DNA from: Kitasatospora azatica KCTC 9699
Lineage (GTDB): Bacteria; Actinomycetota; Actinomycetes; Streptomycetales; Streptomycetaceae
Direction: 5' to 3'
NCBI RefSeq assembly: GCF_000744785.1
Contig: NZ_JQMO01000002.1
Span: 1-64,000 of the forward strand
Length of the DNA stretch: 64,000 bases
In this document: one piece after another, positions 8,043 to 17,198 of the stretch
Numbering within the stretch: the stretch's first letter is position 1
How the letters are laid out: every line of letters begins with the position of its first letter
The notes under the pieces: model-generated
Seen by the model: the letters and a program-made list of their open reading frames with translations, nothing else
Told to the model about the DNA's origin: nothing
The model's database searches: none
Made by a program: the position numbers and the translations under genes

Positions 8043-8825
8043 TCACATCCGGGATCTCAGCACGTCGACCTCACAGCCCGGCTCGAACGCGTCGAAGCCG
8101 TGTTCGACCAGCCAGCGGATCCCCAGCAGGCTTCGCAACGACCACCACGCGCGGATCACGTCGAGGTCGACGTCGGTGCCATAGCCGGCGATGACGTCTT
8201 CGATGTGCCCCTCGTGTCCGAGCGTCAAGGTGGCGAGGTCGAATAGGGCATCACCCCGGCCCGCCTCGGACCAGTCGATGATGCCGGTGACCTCGTCGCC
8301 GTCGACAAAGACGTGCTCGATCTGCAGGTCGCCGTGGGTGAAGACCGGAGTCCACGGCCGGATCGCGGCCTCGGCAATCTGGCGGTTACGGGTGACCAGG
8401 TCGGCGGGCAGGATGCCGTTCGTCACGAGCAACTCGCACTCGCCGTCGAGTTCCGCCGCCAACTCGTCGGGACCTCGGCGGCGTCGGCCGGGCCAGGGCG
8501 GCAACGGCGCCTCGTGCAACTTCCGAATTGCGGCACCCGCCGCGGCCCAAGCCGCCGACGATGCGGTCGACGGCTCGCCGAGGCGCCCGAGCGCCGTTCC
8601 CGGGACAGCGGTGATCGCGAGCACGGGCGGATTGCGCCACAGGACCCTCGGGGTGGGGACCGGCGCGAGGGCCATCGCCTCGACCTCGACGTCGATTCGG
8701 GCCTGATCGGTGTCCACCTTCAGGAACACGTCGCCGACGCGCAGGGTCGCGCGCTCGGAATGCGCGACAACAACCTCGACCTCATCCATGGCGGCCAGTA
8801 TCCCGGGATGGCCGACGATATTCAC
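8043..8825 (-). CDS. Aminoglycoside phosphotransferase (APH)-like kinase
   Basis: 260 aa from a GTG at 8825; an in-frame ATG at 8789 is an equally good start. Residues 164-173 are HGDLQIEHVF, matching the catalytic HGDLxxxN loop of the APH/choline-kinase fold except that the usual Asn is His171. Residues 182-189 IIDWSEAG supply the metal-binding Asp184. The N-lobe is short (RATLRVGDVFLKVD at 26-39 contains the probable ATP-lysine). Members phosphorylate aminoglycosides, choline or other small alcohols, and substrate cannot be inferred. The gene lies between two transposable elements, 50 nt from a transposase stop, so it may be transferred cargo. Confidence 0.8.
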   Translation of the reverse strand: MNIVGHPGILAAMDEVEVVVAHSERATLRVGDVFLKVDTDQARIDVEVEAMALAPVPTPRVLWRNPPVLAITAVPGTALGRLGEPSTASSAAWAAAGAAIRKLHEAPLPPWPGRRRRGPDELAAELDGECELLVTNGILPADLVTRNRQIAEAAIRPWTPVFTHGDLQIEHVFVDGDEVTGIIDWSEAGRGDALFDLATLTLGHEGHIEDVIAGYGTDVDLDVIRAWWSLRSLLGIRWLVEHGFDAFEPGCEVDVLRSRM

Positions 8826-10099
8826 CGGGTTATCGCGTGTCAGCCACAGCCCGGCTAGTGGCTCCTACAGTCGATCAAGCGGCCTGCCCCTCGCGCTCGG
8901 CCAGGACGCCGTTCTCGAACCGGGCGCCTGAACGGACCAGCGCGACGAGGTGGGCTCCGGTGATCGCGCGCCATCGCGCCTGAGCGGACTCGACCAGCTT
9001 GAACACCATCGCAAGCGCGGCCGCCGGGCTGCCGGCGCCGCGGGTGACCTTGGTGCGGAGCTTGACCGTGGAGAAGGTCGACTCGATGGGGTTCGTGGTC
9101 CGCAGGTGGATCCAGTGCTCGGCCGGGAAGTCGTAGAACGCGAGGAGTTCGTCCCGGTCGTCGGTGATCTTTGCGACAGCCTTGGGCCACTTGGCGCCGT
9201 AGGTGCGAGCGAAGGCCTCGATCGCCTTCTCGGCGTGGGTGCGGTCCTCGGCGTTGTAGATCTCCTGCATCGCCTTCGTCGCGCCGGGCTGTGCGGACTT
9301 GGGCAGGCAGTTGGTGACGTTGCGGGTTTTGTGAACCCAGCACCTTTGCGGCCTGGCTGTCGGGAACACCTCGGCGAGCGCCCGCCAAAGGCCCATGGCG
9401 CCGTCGCCGACGACCAGATCGGGGTCGCGCATGCCGCGTCGGCGGCAGTCGCGCAACAGGTCGGCCCACGACTCGGTGCTCTCGCGCAGGCCCTCGGCGA
9501 GAGCGATGAGCTCCTTGGTGCCGTCCAGCCGGACCCCGAGCAGGACCAGAACGCACGAGTGGGCCTGGCCGAGTCGGACCTTCGGGTGCACCCCGTCCGC
9601 CCATACGTAGACGAAGTCGCGGTCGGACAGGTCCCGGTTCTGGAAGGCAGCGTGGTCGTCGCTCCACTGCCTGGTCAGCCGTGTCACGGTCGCGGACGAG
9701 AGGCCGGCCGTGCCGCCGAGGAACTGCTCCAGCGCCGGGACGAAGTCGCCGGAGGAAAGGCCGTGCAGGTAGAGCAGTGGCAGCACTTCGGAGATCTTCG
9801 GGGACTTGCGACACCACGGCGGAAGGATCTTCGAGGAGAACCGCTTGCGCTCGCCGGTCTCATCGTCGACGCGGCGGTCGTTCACCCGCGGGGCCTTGAC
9901 CTCGACCGGTCCGGCGGCGGTGACCACGGTCCTCGCCTTGTGGTGGCCGTTGCGGACCACGAGACGTCGGCCGTACTCGTCGGTCTCGGCCGACAACTCG
10001 GCTATGTACTGGTTGACTTCCGCTTCCAGTGCGGCGGCCAGCATCCGGCGGGCGCCTTCCCGCACGATCTCGTCGATCAGGGAGCCGGACTGGGTGGAG

Positions 10100-11519
10100 G
10101 GTCGTGTCCCGCTTGGTGGTGTAGCCGATCAGTCGGTGGGCGTGTTGGGTAGTGCGGGGGCGCTTTCGGGGAGCTTGGCAGGGTAGAGCTGGTCCATGCT
10201 GCCTTCGGGCAGGTAGCGGCGGGGGAAGGCGATCCACTCGTCGTGGAGCTCGAAGAGCACGGCGGTGACCAGTCGCAGGAGCGCGTCGTCGTTCGGAAAG
10301 ACCTGGACGACGTCGGTGCGGCGTTTGATCTCGCGGTTGATCCGCTCCAGCGGGTTGGTGGACTGGATCTTCTTCCAATGTCGTTCCGGGAAGACGGCGA
10401 AGGCGGTCAGGTCGTCCTTCGCTTCCAGCAGCATCGCTTTGACCTTCGGGAACTGGGCGCCGAGCATGTCGGCGACGGTGTCGAGTTGGGTGCGGACCCC
10501 CTCGGCGGTGGACTGGGCGAAGACCGTGCGGATCGTCGCGGCGACCATCTCGCCGGCTTCCTTGTTGATCACGCTGAACACATTCCGTAGGAAATGGACC
10601 CTGCAGCGTTGGTAGGAGGCCCCGAGCATGACTTTGCGGATGGCCTTGACCAGCCCGAGGTGGTGGTCGCCGATCACGAGCCGGACTCCGGCAAGGCCGC
10701 GTTCGCGCAACGAGCGAAGGAACTCGGTCCAGAAAAGTTCGGTCTCGCTGTCGCCGACCATGACCCCGAGCACTTCGCGGCCGCCGTCCTCGGTGATGCC
10801 GGTGGCCACGACCACGGCCCGGGAGACGATCTGGTGCTCGACCCTGGCCTTGCAGTAGGTCGCGTCCAGGTAGACGTAGGGGAAGCGGACGTGGTCCAAG
10901 GGCCGGCCCCGGAAGGCGGTCAGCTGCCCGTCAAGATCCTGGCAGATCCTGGAGACCTCGCTCTTGGAGATGCCGGTGTCCGCGCCCAGGGCCTTGACCA
11001 GGTCGTCGACCGAGCGGGTGGACACGCCGTGGACGTAGGCCTCCATGATGACCGCGTACAGGGCCTGGTCGATCCGGCGGCGTCGCTCCAGCAGGGCGGG
11101 GAAGAAGCTGCCGGCCCGCAGCTTGGGGATCGCCAGATCGAGGTCGCCGGCCGCGGTGGTCAGCGTCTTGTCGCGGTGCCCGTTGCGGAACGCGGTGCGG
11201 GTATCGGTGTGCTCGTTCCACTGGGCGCCGATCCTCGCGGTGGCCTCGGCCTCGATGAGTTCCTGGAGCATCCGCTCGGCCACCCCGCGGACGAGTTCGA
11301 GCCCGTCTGCCGAACGTAGTGACTCCAGCAGGCGTAGTAGGTCAGACTGGGACAGGGCCACCGTGCGTCTCCTTCGTTGAACTGCCCGTTCACATCGGAG
11401 AGTTGCACGGTGGCTGACCCATGCTCAGGGAGTGTGAGGCCCCTGCGGGTGTGCGCCCCGGGAGCGAGCCCGCGCACACCTCACCCGTGATCGGCTACAC
11501 CACACAGCGGGACGCCATC
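10100..11519 (-). mobile_element. IS256-type insertion sequence nested in another IS256 transposase gene
   Basis: About 1,420 bp. The ends are imperfect 32-bp inverted repeats. Left (10100-10131) and right (11488-11519) share GTCCCGCT and GTGGTGTAGCCGATCA and differ at about five positions. An 8-bp direct repeat, GGGTGGAG, flanks it at 10092-10099 and 11520-11527, which fits the 8-9 bp target duplication of IS256. It contains one intact transposase gene. Confidence 0.88.
10129..11361 (-). CDS. IS256-family (Mutator-type) transposase
   Basis: 410 aa starting MALSQSDLLRLLESLRS, normal length for the family. The DDE residues are D166 (YVYLDATYC), D232 (LVIGDHHLG) and a Glu in STNPLERINREIKRRT (E339/E344). 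The Cys-rich helical insertion YQRCRVHFLRNV (250-261) is also diagnostic. The 5' end lies about 125 nt inside the right inverted repeat. It is only distantly similar to the transposase it interrupts, so this is insertion by a different IS, not a tandem duplication. Confidence 0.93.
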   Translation of the reverse strand: MALSQSDLLRLLESLRSADGLELVRGVAERMLQELIEAEATARIGAQWNEHTDTRTAFRNGHRDKTLTTAAGDLDLAIPKLRAGSFFPALLERRRRIDQALYAVIMEAYVHGVSTRSVDDLVKALGADTGISKSEVSRICQDLDGQLTAFRGRPLDHVRFPYVYLDATYCKARVEHQIVSRAVVVATGITEDGGREVLGVMVGDSETELFWTEFLRSLRERGLAGVRLVIGDHHLGLVKAIRKVMLGASYQRCRVHFLRNVFSVINKEAGEMVAATIRTVFAQSTAEGVRTQLDTVADMLGAQFPKVKAMLLEAKDDLTAFAVFPERHWKKIQSTNPLERINREIKRRTDVVQVFPNDDALLRLVTAVLFELHDEWIAFPRRYLPEGSMDQLYPAKLPESAPALPNTPTD

Positions 11520-11553
11520 GGGTGGAGCCGTCGTCGGTGACTACGCTGAGCAC

Positions 11554-12295
11554 GGGCGTACCTTCCCGACCCGCGCTGCAACGCGGGCCTACTCGGAGAC
11601 CTTAAGGATCATTCGGGAAGGTACGCCCACCGCATGCCCTCCCGGAACCGATCCACAGGTCCTGAGCATTGCTCACGGCAAGGACGGCCAGACGCAGGAG
11701 GCAGGCATCGGCCCCGCAGCCTGTACTGACCTCGGGCAGCACGGCAGCGACCTGAGCGGAGCACCCATGCCACGACCAGGCCAGTACGTAGACTGCCCGG
11801 TCTCACTGGTGATCCCCAGCACTCAGCCAGGAGCGCTGGAGTTCTACGACAGGGCGGGAACGCCGATGTTTCAGGTGAACTATTGATCGCGGTCCCGACT
11901 CGCTGTCGCCGAGGGGTAGAACGACACCCCTTCCTCCGGCAATCCGGGCCAGTCCCCGTCGCCACGGGAACCTCGACGTTGACGCCGCCGTACAAGGCAG
12001 CCAGGTCCACACCAGGTGGCAGAGCCAGGTCGGCCTTCTCGGCCTGGGCGCGGCGCAGCCGCCCGGCGGCCAGCCTCGCCCAGGCGGGTGGACAAGCTGC
12101 TCTCGCGGTGCCGGCGGTCCTCCTCGGCCCGAAGGGCGGCCCGGCTCCGGTCGTAGTGTGCCCGCGTCGCCCAGGCCTACCGGAAGAAGTATTAGGACCT
12201 TGGCGTAGCGCCCAGCGAACCGAGCCTCAGGAGGTCAGCACATGCCCTCCACAGGAGACAACCTAGGAGCAGCGCCCACCCGGCTGGCGCGCCGA
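11554..12295. other. Decayed sequence between IS elements and the AbiJ-type gene
   Basis: No intact gene. A 16-bp inverted repeat, GGGCGTACCTTCCCGA at 11554-11569 and its complement at 11613-11628, sits beside the old transposase start. A plus-strand frame without a start codon runs to the stop at 11886 and looks partly protein-like (YSETLRIIREGTP..., then PVSLVIPSTQPGALEFYDRA), suggesting a 5'-truncated gene end. On the minus strand, 11890-12180 holds two protein-like pieces in different frames (AWATRAHYDRSRAALRAEED; LPPGVDLAALYGGVNVEVPV), consistent with a frameshifted remnant. I recognise neither. Confidence 0.4.
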
Positions 12296-13240
12296 CTACG
12301 GCTGGTAGCGGGCAGCGAGCTGGGTGAAGAAGTCATCGAGCAGGATGGATGCGGCTTCACGGTCAACCAGTTCGGAGCCGCCAAAGCGGTAGACCTCGTA
12401 CCCGCGTAGCCGCAGACGCCGATCCTCAGCAACCATGGCCGCATACCGGTCAGAGTCAGCGATCTTGGTCTTCCGGTCGGCGTAGTGCTGGATCCCGTCC
12501 AGCTCGATGACGATCCGGGTCCGGTTGGGAAACAGTAGGAGGAAGTCCATCCGCTGGCGCGGCAAGGGTGAGCCTGCGGGTCCGAGGTCGCGCCGGGTGT
12601 AGGGGTCGTAGTGCAGGTACACCTGAGGGATCAAGGCCGGAATGTCTGGCCCAACATCTACGTAGCGCTGGGCGTAGCGGCGCAGGATCAGCTCTTCTGC
12701 CTCGTTGTCGGCTGACTTCAGAAGCCGGTGGTAAAGGTTCTGGGAGACCTGCTCCTCTGTACTCGCTGCGAGCCCTTCTCGGGCGGCCCACCATGCGGTC
12801 AGTTGGCGCCAGGTGAGGCCTGCCGCGTCCAGCGGCTGGTCGTAGTGCAGGCAGTACTGCTCGTTCCCGACGAGCTGGATGTCGTTGTTGATCGCGTCGC
12901 TGAGGACCATGCGGTGCTTGGGACCGAGGGCGGCGAAGATCAGGTTCTTGGGTTGGCCCGCCACACCGACCGGGCCGACCTGGGCTATCAGCTGTCGCAG
13001 CTCGGGGACATCGTGCTCCTCATCGAGGCGGACGGCGAGGGTCACAAGGTCCGCAAGCGGCTTGCCTTGCAGGCGGCGGACCACGTACCCGCGTTTGCTG
13101 GAGAACGCGACGTCGTCCGGCGGGACCGGCGGCTCCAGCCCCATCTCGGTGCAGATCTCCTCGACCGTGTCCGCGTTGAAGGCGTCCCTGAAGAAGACCC
13201 CTATCGCCTCGCGCAGCACACGCGCCGTGACCACGGACAT
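12296..13240 (-). CDS. Candidate abortive-infection protein: AbiJ-type N-terminus plus PD-(D/E)XK-like nuclease
   Basis: 314 aa starting MSVVTARVLREAIGVFFRDA. Residues 1-89 and 96-152 (KNLIFAALGPKHRMVLSDAI NND..., then YCLHYDQPL, then GLTWRQLTAWW) match what I know of the AbiJ_NTD3-type N-terminal region found in front of diverse effectors in phage-defence proteins. Residues about 225-292 look like a DUF559/Vsr-like nuclease: RQRMD232FLLLFPN, IVIE246LD248GIQHYAD, then MVAEDRRLRLRGYEVYRFGGSEL. In this fold the acidic residues and QH bind metal and the last strand-helix completes the core. So the layout is sensor or regulatory region followed by a DNA-cutting effector. It stands alone next to transposon debris, typical of a mobile defence gene. 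Activity is inferred. Confidence 0.72.
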   Translation of the reverse strand: MSVVTARVLREAIGVFFRDAFNADTVEEICTEMGLEPPVPPDDVAFSSKRGYVVRRLQGKPLADLVTLAVRLDEEHDVPELRQLIAQVGPVGVAGQPKNLIFAALGPKHRMVLSDAINNDIQLVGNEQYCLHYDQPLDAAGLTWRQLTAWWAAREGLAASTEEQVSQNLYHRLLKSADNEAEELILRRYAQRYVDVGPDIPALIPQVYLHYDPYTRRDLGPAGSPLPRQRMDFLLLFPNRTRIVIELDGIQHYADRKTKIADSDRYAAMVAEDRRLRLRGYEVYRFGGSELVDREAASILLDDFFTQLAARYQP

Positions 13241-13523
13241 CGATACACCTCCTCGATGAAGTTGCCTGAATGATAGGGCGACGGAGCGTCAGACAGACCG
13301 GGTTCCACTGAGAGGCCAGCACCGGCGGGGGCGGTGTAGAAGGGCTGGGCGGCGGTGCCAGCCAGGCCGCAGTGGGCGGCCTGGTTCGAGGCCATTCCAC
13401 GCCCCAGAGCGCCAACAGGTCACACCCGACGGGCAGGGATGGATCCCCTCATTCGGGCCCGGAGTCACCGGAACAGCACGTAGCGTGGCTGGGTCTTGCC
13501 CGCTGGCAGATCGGAGATTGCAC

Positions 13524-13631
13524 GTGTTCGACCAGGCCACCGAACTCCCGCTCCACGTCGCTACCGGGGTGCTGCTCGACGCCGCGCTCCTGTCGCTGAT
13601 CAGCCGCAGCACCACCGCCGGCGGGCCAGCG
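13524..13631 (+). pseudogene. 5' fragment of an unknown gene, truncated by transposon debris
   Basis: A GTG at 13524 with GGAG 8 nt upstream starts a protein-like stretch, FDQATELPLHVATGVLLDAA then LLSLISRSTTAG. It then runs into the 3' end of the broken Mu-type transposase gene on the other strand. About 35 codons survive. I do not recognise the parent gene. Confidence 0.4.
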
Positions 13632-14849
13632 GGCCGGGCCGCGCCTCGATCTCGCCGTCATGGTGCGGAAGGCGGCGCAGGCGGACCTTCGTGCCGGTGT
13701 GGCCGACCATCCACGGGGCGACGTAGGGGCGGCCTCGCCAGGAGATGCCGTTCGTGGTGATCGTGCGGGTGCGGCCGTCGTCTTCCAGGGCGAAGAACGG
13801 GAGGTGCTCGGGCGGGACGTCGCGCAGCGGCGTCGGGTCCGCGTTCCACGCTTCGGTTGGGGTGCGGCCGTCCAGGCCGGGCGGGTGGTGCTCGGTGTTC
13901 CACCAGCGGACCCAGTCCAGGAGCAGCGCGACGAACGCGGCGAACGTCAGTGGTGGCGCGTCCGGATCGGCGCTCCGGCCTCCCGTGAGTTTGGGGCGGT
14001 GGGTGTAGCGCGGAGGGAGACGAGGAACATCTCCTCCACCGCGTCGTTCAGGGCCTCGACGGTGCCCTTCAAGTGCGGGCTGTAGGCGGGCAGGTCATGC
14101 ACGGGGACCGCGAACGCGCCCAGCGCGGCGATCACCGTGGTGGACAGGAACTCCTTGCCCCGGTCCACGCGCACCAGGGCGGGCAGGCCGCCGGCGGGGC
14201 CGAATGGTTCGGTGCGAGTGATCGAGGCGCGCAGCGCGGCGAGCACCGCGTCCCTGGACGGGGCGTGCGGCGTGACAGCCACCCCAGCGATCACCTTGGT
14301 CGCGCAGTCGATGAACCAGGTGATCCACGGACACGCCAGCTCACCCTCGACATCGACCTGTACCGGCACGTGCTTGTGGTCACCCTCCCAGCACGCGTTC
14401 CTCCACAGCGCCGGCCGCTTCCCGAACACGTCATGCGCCCGCCGGGCCGCCTCCCCGCCCCGCAAGCCGGCCCGCTCCCCCGCCGACAATTCCCGCACCA
14501 CAGCACGGTGCAGAGCAGACAGCGACGGTACGGGCCCGGCCTCGGGGTCTGCGGCCGCGCGGGCCACCAGTTCGCGGTGGACGGCCGAGACATTCCCGCC
14601 CCAGAACGCCAGCAGACGCCGGATCTCCGGGGTGACGACCAGCCGGGCCCGGGGACGGGCTGCAAGGCGGCCCTCGCTGCGTGCTGCGGCGATCCAGTAC
14701 CACACCGCCCGCACAGTGACCCCGAGAGACGAGGCGACCAGTCGCACATGAACCGTGGTCAGCTCGCTCCGGCTGTCCAGATCCATCAACCGGGCCACCG
14801 CGGCTTCCCGGTCCGGCACCGGCCGGAGCGAGTCGGGAACTACCACCAC
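13632..14849 (-). pseudogene. Mu/TniA-type transposase, frameshifted and without partner genes
   Basis: Starts MVVVPDSLRPVPDREAAVAR, with an HTH (VRLVASSLGVTVRAVWYWIAAARSEG) and an integrase core: WEGDHKHVPVQVD and FIDCATKVIAGV carry the first Asp, LVRVDRGKEFLST the second, LKGTVEALNDAVEEMF the Glu. At about 14010 the frame shifts by one base: after EEMFLVSL the expected PRYTHRPKLTGGRSADPD continues in another frame. It runs on to a Mu-type C-terminal barrel (ISWRGRPYVAPWMVG...KVRLRRLPHHDGEIEA) near 13670. TniB- and TniQ-like partners that normally accompany such transposases are absent. The gene is dead. Confidence 0.8.
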
Positions 14850-15259
14850 ACCCCCGAACCACTGAAGGGCACGAGTCCGCTGACCTCAGCGGACTCGCTG
14901 TCGGCAGCAGGCTGTCCCTCGATGCCTGGGCGCATCCCGACACGCCGTACGACAGCACACGATCGAAGGGAAGGTCCGCAGCGGATGTTTCACCAGAGCC
15001 GAGAGACACCGATCGCCAGCCGCTGAGCCTGGCTTGTCGGGCCGGGCACGACGGCGGCCGGTTTCTGGTCTTCACCGCGGCCTCGGCGTGGTGCTTCACC
15101 GGATTCCGGGCGGGCTGTGCGCCAGGGTCCGCCTGTGGAGGGCTTCTGACCGGCCGTAACAGAGCGGCCGTCGGACTGGGTGTGAACGCCTGCGCCGAAC
15201 CCGGTGAGGACCGCATGCCGAACACGAGCGGCCAGCGCGGCGGCCATCGGCCCCGTGTG
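14850..15259. other. Intergenic region, no gene seen
   Basis: About 410 bp upstream of the dead Mu-type transposase and downstream of the S1-domain gene. Open frames on the minus strand have no start signals and look compositional. No transposon terminal repeats were found here. Confidence 0.45.
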
Positions 15260-16777
15260 TCAGGCGTGGTGGTGTTCCTCCGCGCCTGGCAGGCTGGCCT
15301 GCGTGTGCGACAGCGTGATCCGGCGCCGGGTTGGATCCACGTCGGTGATCATCACGGTGAGCCTATCCCCGACGCGGACGGTGTCCTCGGGCCGGCCTGC
15401 GGGTGGTCGCGCGAGTTCGGTGCTGCGCAGCAGCCCCTCGAAGCCGTCCGCCCGGTCCTCGATGCGGACGAAAACACCGAACGGCACGAGCTTGGTGACC
15501 TCTCCGGTGACGATCCGGCCCACCTGCTGCACAATCTGCAGCATCGGGTCTTCCTGCGGTCCTTTGAGGGACAGCGGTACTCGTTCCCGCACCATGTCGA
15601 CGTCGAGGACCTCCGCCGTGATCTGCTGGCCGACTGCGACGGCATCGGAGGGGTGACTGATGGGGCGCCACGACAGTTCGGGAATGTTGATCATCGCGGT
15701 GAAACCGCCGATGTCGACGAACGTGACGCCGAAGCTCGCGATCTCGGTCACGGTGCCGGTCACGGCCTGGCCGCGGCGGAGGGCCTTGAGGAAGGCCCAG
15801 TCCCGGTCACTCGGGGTCGGCTCCGTACGCCACCGGGCGCGCAGGACGCCGTCCCCGTCGGGCAGCACGGCCGTGAACCGAGGGCTGCGCCCGTCGACGT
15901 CCACGGGCAGAACTGCGGCGGCACGTGCGCCGCGGACCTGGGCGGCCAGTGCCGTGAACTGGGTTTCGTCGGCGACCGTGCTGGTGATCCGGCCGTCCTG
16001 GTCCTCCCACACAAATTCGACCAGGCCCTCGTCCGGGAGGCCGGCCACAACTGCGGCGACATCGGTGGAGAGGTCCGGCCAGACGGCCAGCCGGGCCCGC
16101 GGGGTCAGCCGGGCGCGCACCGCATCGAGCGTGCCATCGGCGAGCCGGTGCCAGCGGGAGGCGTTGTCGACGTGCATCTCCTCCAGGAGCGCCGCCTCGC
16201 GCATCGCCACGCACCAGCGCACCCGCGCCCAGAAGACGTCATCGGCGGGGCGCTGCTCAACCGGCTCGTCGAACACCGCCTCGTACGGGGAAGCGTCCAG
16301 TGGTTCGGGGAAGAGCCCCAGTTCGCGGGTGCGCGCCAGCGCCGCTTCGCAGGGCACGTTGCTGCTCACGTACACGTACTGGTCCCAGCCGACGTGCACG
16401 GCGAAGGTGTCCTCGGCCTCCAGGCGACACCAGGCGCCGCTGTCGCGCAGCATCGCCTGCACCAGCTCCAGGCCGAGCGGCACCGATACCTGTGCCCCGT
16501 CGTGGAAGCCGTTCAGGTCGGGCGGGAAGAGGCCTGCGAGACCACCGTCCTCGGCCGCCGACTCCGAGCCGAAGTGCACGAAGCCGAGCGGGGCCTGAGG
16601 CTCGCGGATGGCCAGGTGCCGCACACCGGTGTCCTCGGCGAAGGCGGCAACCGCCTCGAGGTAGGCGGCCTCGACGGGCCCGTGGTCGCTGACCGCCTCC
16701 TCCGCCCCCGTGTAGATACCCTGCTCGTCACGGTCCGCAGGGTCGTACTTGGTGATCCGGTACACGTAAGACAGCAC
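15260..16777 (-). CDS. S1 RNA-binding domain protein
   Basis: About 505 aa from a GTG at 16777 (MLSYVYRITKYDPADRDEQG); a longer start at 16819 is possible but reads poorly. The N-terminal ~330 residues form an uncharacterised region with FAVHVGWDQYVYVSSNVPCE. The C-terminus has two tandem S1 (OB-fold) domains at roughly 350-420 (GQAVTGTVTEIASFGVTFVD) and 425-500 (GRIVTGEVTKLVPFGVFVRI...RRRITLSHTQA). S1 domains bind RNA, so a role in translation or RNA handling is likely. Similar proteins occur in many Streptomyces genomes as stand-alone genes. Confidence 0.8.
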   Translation of the reverse strand: MLSYVYRITKYDPADRDEQGIYTGAEEAVSDHGPVEAAYLEAVAAFAEDTGVRHLAIREPQAPLGFVHFGSESAAEDGGLAGLFPPDLNGFHDGAQVSVPLGLELVQAMLRDSGAWCRLEAEDTFAVHVGWDQYVYVSSNVPCEAALARTRELGLFPEPLDASPYEAVFDEPVEQRPADDVFWARVRWCVAMREAALLEEMHVDNASRWHRLADGTLDAVRARLTPRARLAVWPDLSTDVAAVVAGLPDEGLVEFVWEDQDGRITSTVADETQFTALAAQVRGARAAAVLPVDVDGRSPRFTAVLPDGDGVLRARWRTEPTPSDRDWAFLKALRRGQAVTGTVTEIASFGVTFVDIGGFTAMINIPELSWRPISHPSDAVAVGQQITAEVLDVDMVRERVPLSLKGPQEDPMLQIVQQVGRIVTGEVTKLVPFGVFVRIEDRADGFEGLLRSTELARPPAGRPEDTVRVGDRLTVMITDVDPTRRRITLSHTQASLPGAEEHHHA

Positions 16778-17198
16778 GTCAATGCCCCACAGCAGCCGAG
16801 CACGACACCGCAGCCCCACGACGCTTCAAAGCCCTCGCACCGCTGTCGGAGCCCGAGAGGAACTGCTCACGTCGACGGAAGAAACTCATCGGGCCATCCT
16901 GCCGGAACCAACGGGTCGAACGCTCCCCCATATCCAACGCCCCCGGAGGAAACCACCGCGTCCGTCCACAGGCCCCGACCGTCCCCAGCAGACCCGGCCA
17001 GACAACCGTGACCACGATCCGCAGCCGCCATTCACCGGACTTCAGCGTGATCTTTCACCGCCACCTCGGCCCTCCCGTTCACCACGCCCCTCACAGCACG
17101 CCCCTGAACAGGAGAAACACACCGCTCAGACCCGGTGAACAACAACGCCGAACCAACTGAAAACCACACGCCGATCATCAGTCCGCACCGATCCGGGC
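16778..17198. other. Intergenic region between divergent genes
   Basis: About 420 bp between the S1-domain gene (minus) and the truncated gene at 17199 (plus). A short minus-strand frame, MSFFRRREQFLSGSDSGARA, is visible but has no supporting site. Otherwise nothing. Confidence 0.4.

Larger units (their letters stand above)
8875..11553 (-). pseudogene. IS256-family transposase interrupted by a second IS256-type element
   Basis: The main part, 8875-10091, encodes SLIDEIVREGARRMLAAAL through a full catalytic region: VYVWADGVH, LVVGDGAMGLW and HLRTTNPIEST with the essential acidic residues, as in actinomycete IS256 transposases. Its first ~14 codons are displaced to 11528-11553 by the element at 10100-11519. 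Rejoining across the 8-bp duplication GGGTGGAG restores one frame, VLSVVTDDGSTQSGSLIDE, starting at a GTG at 11553. An internal ATG/GTG could still permit a 396-aa product lacking only the extreme N-terminus. Outer terminal repeats of this older element were not identified. Confidence 0.85.

Noticed and set aside
11609-12010. 133-codon minus-strand frame as a gene
   Set aside because: Only a short segment (DLAALYGGVNVEVPVATG) looks protein-like and it needs a frameshift to extend. Treated as a remnant.
15182-17011. Long plus-strand open frame (about 600 codons) opposite the S1-domain gene
   Set aside because: Its product is arginine/glycine/histidine-rich with no domain, while the minus strand encodes a clear two-S1-domain protein. 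It is a third-position GC shadow.
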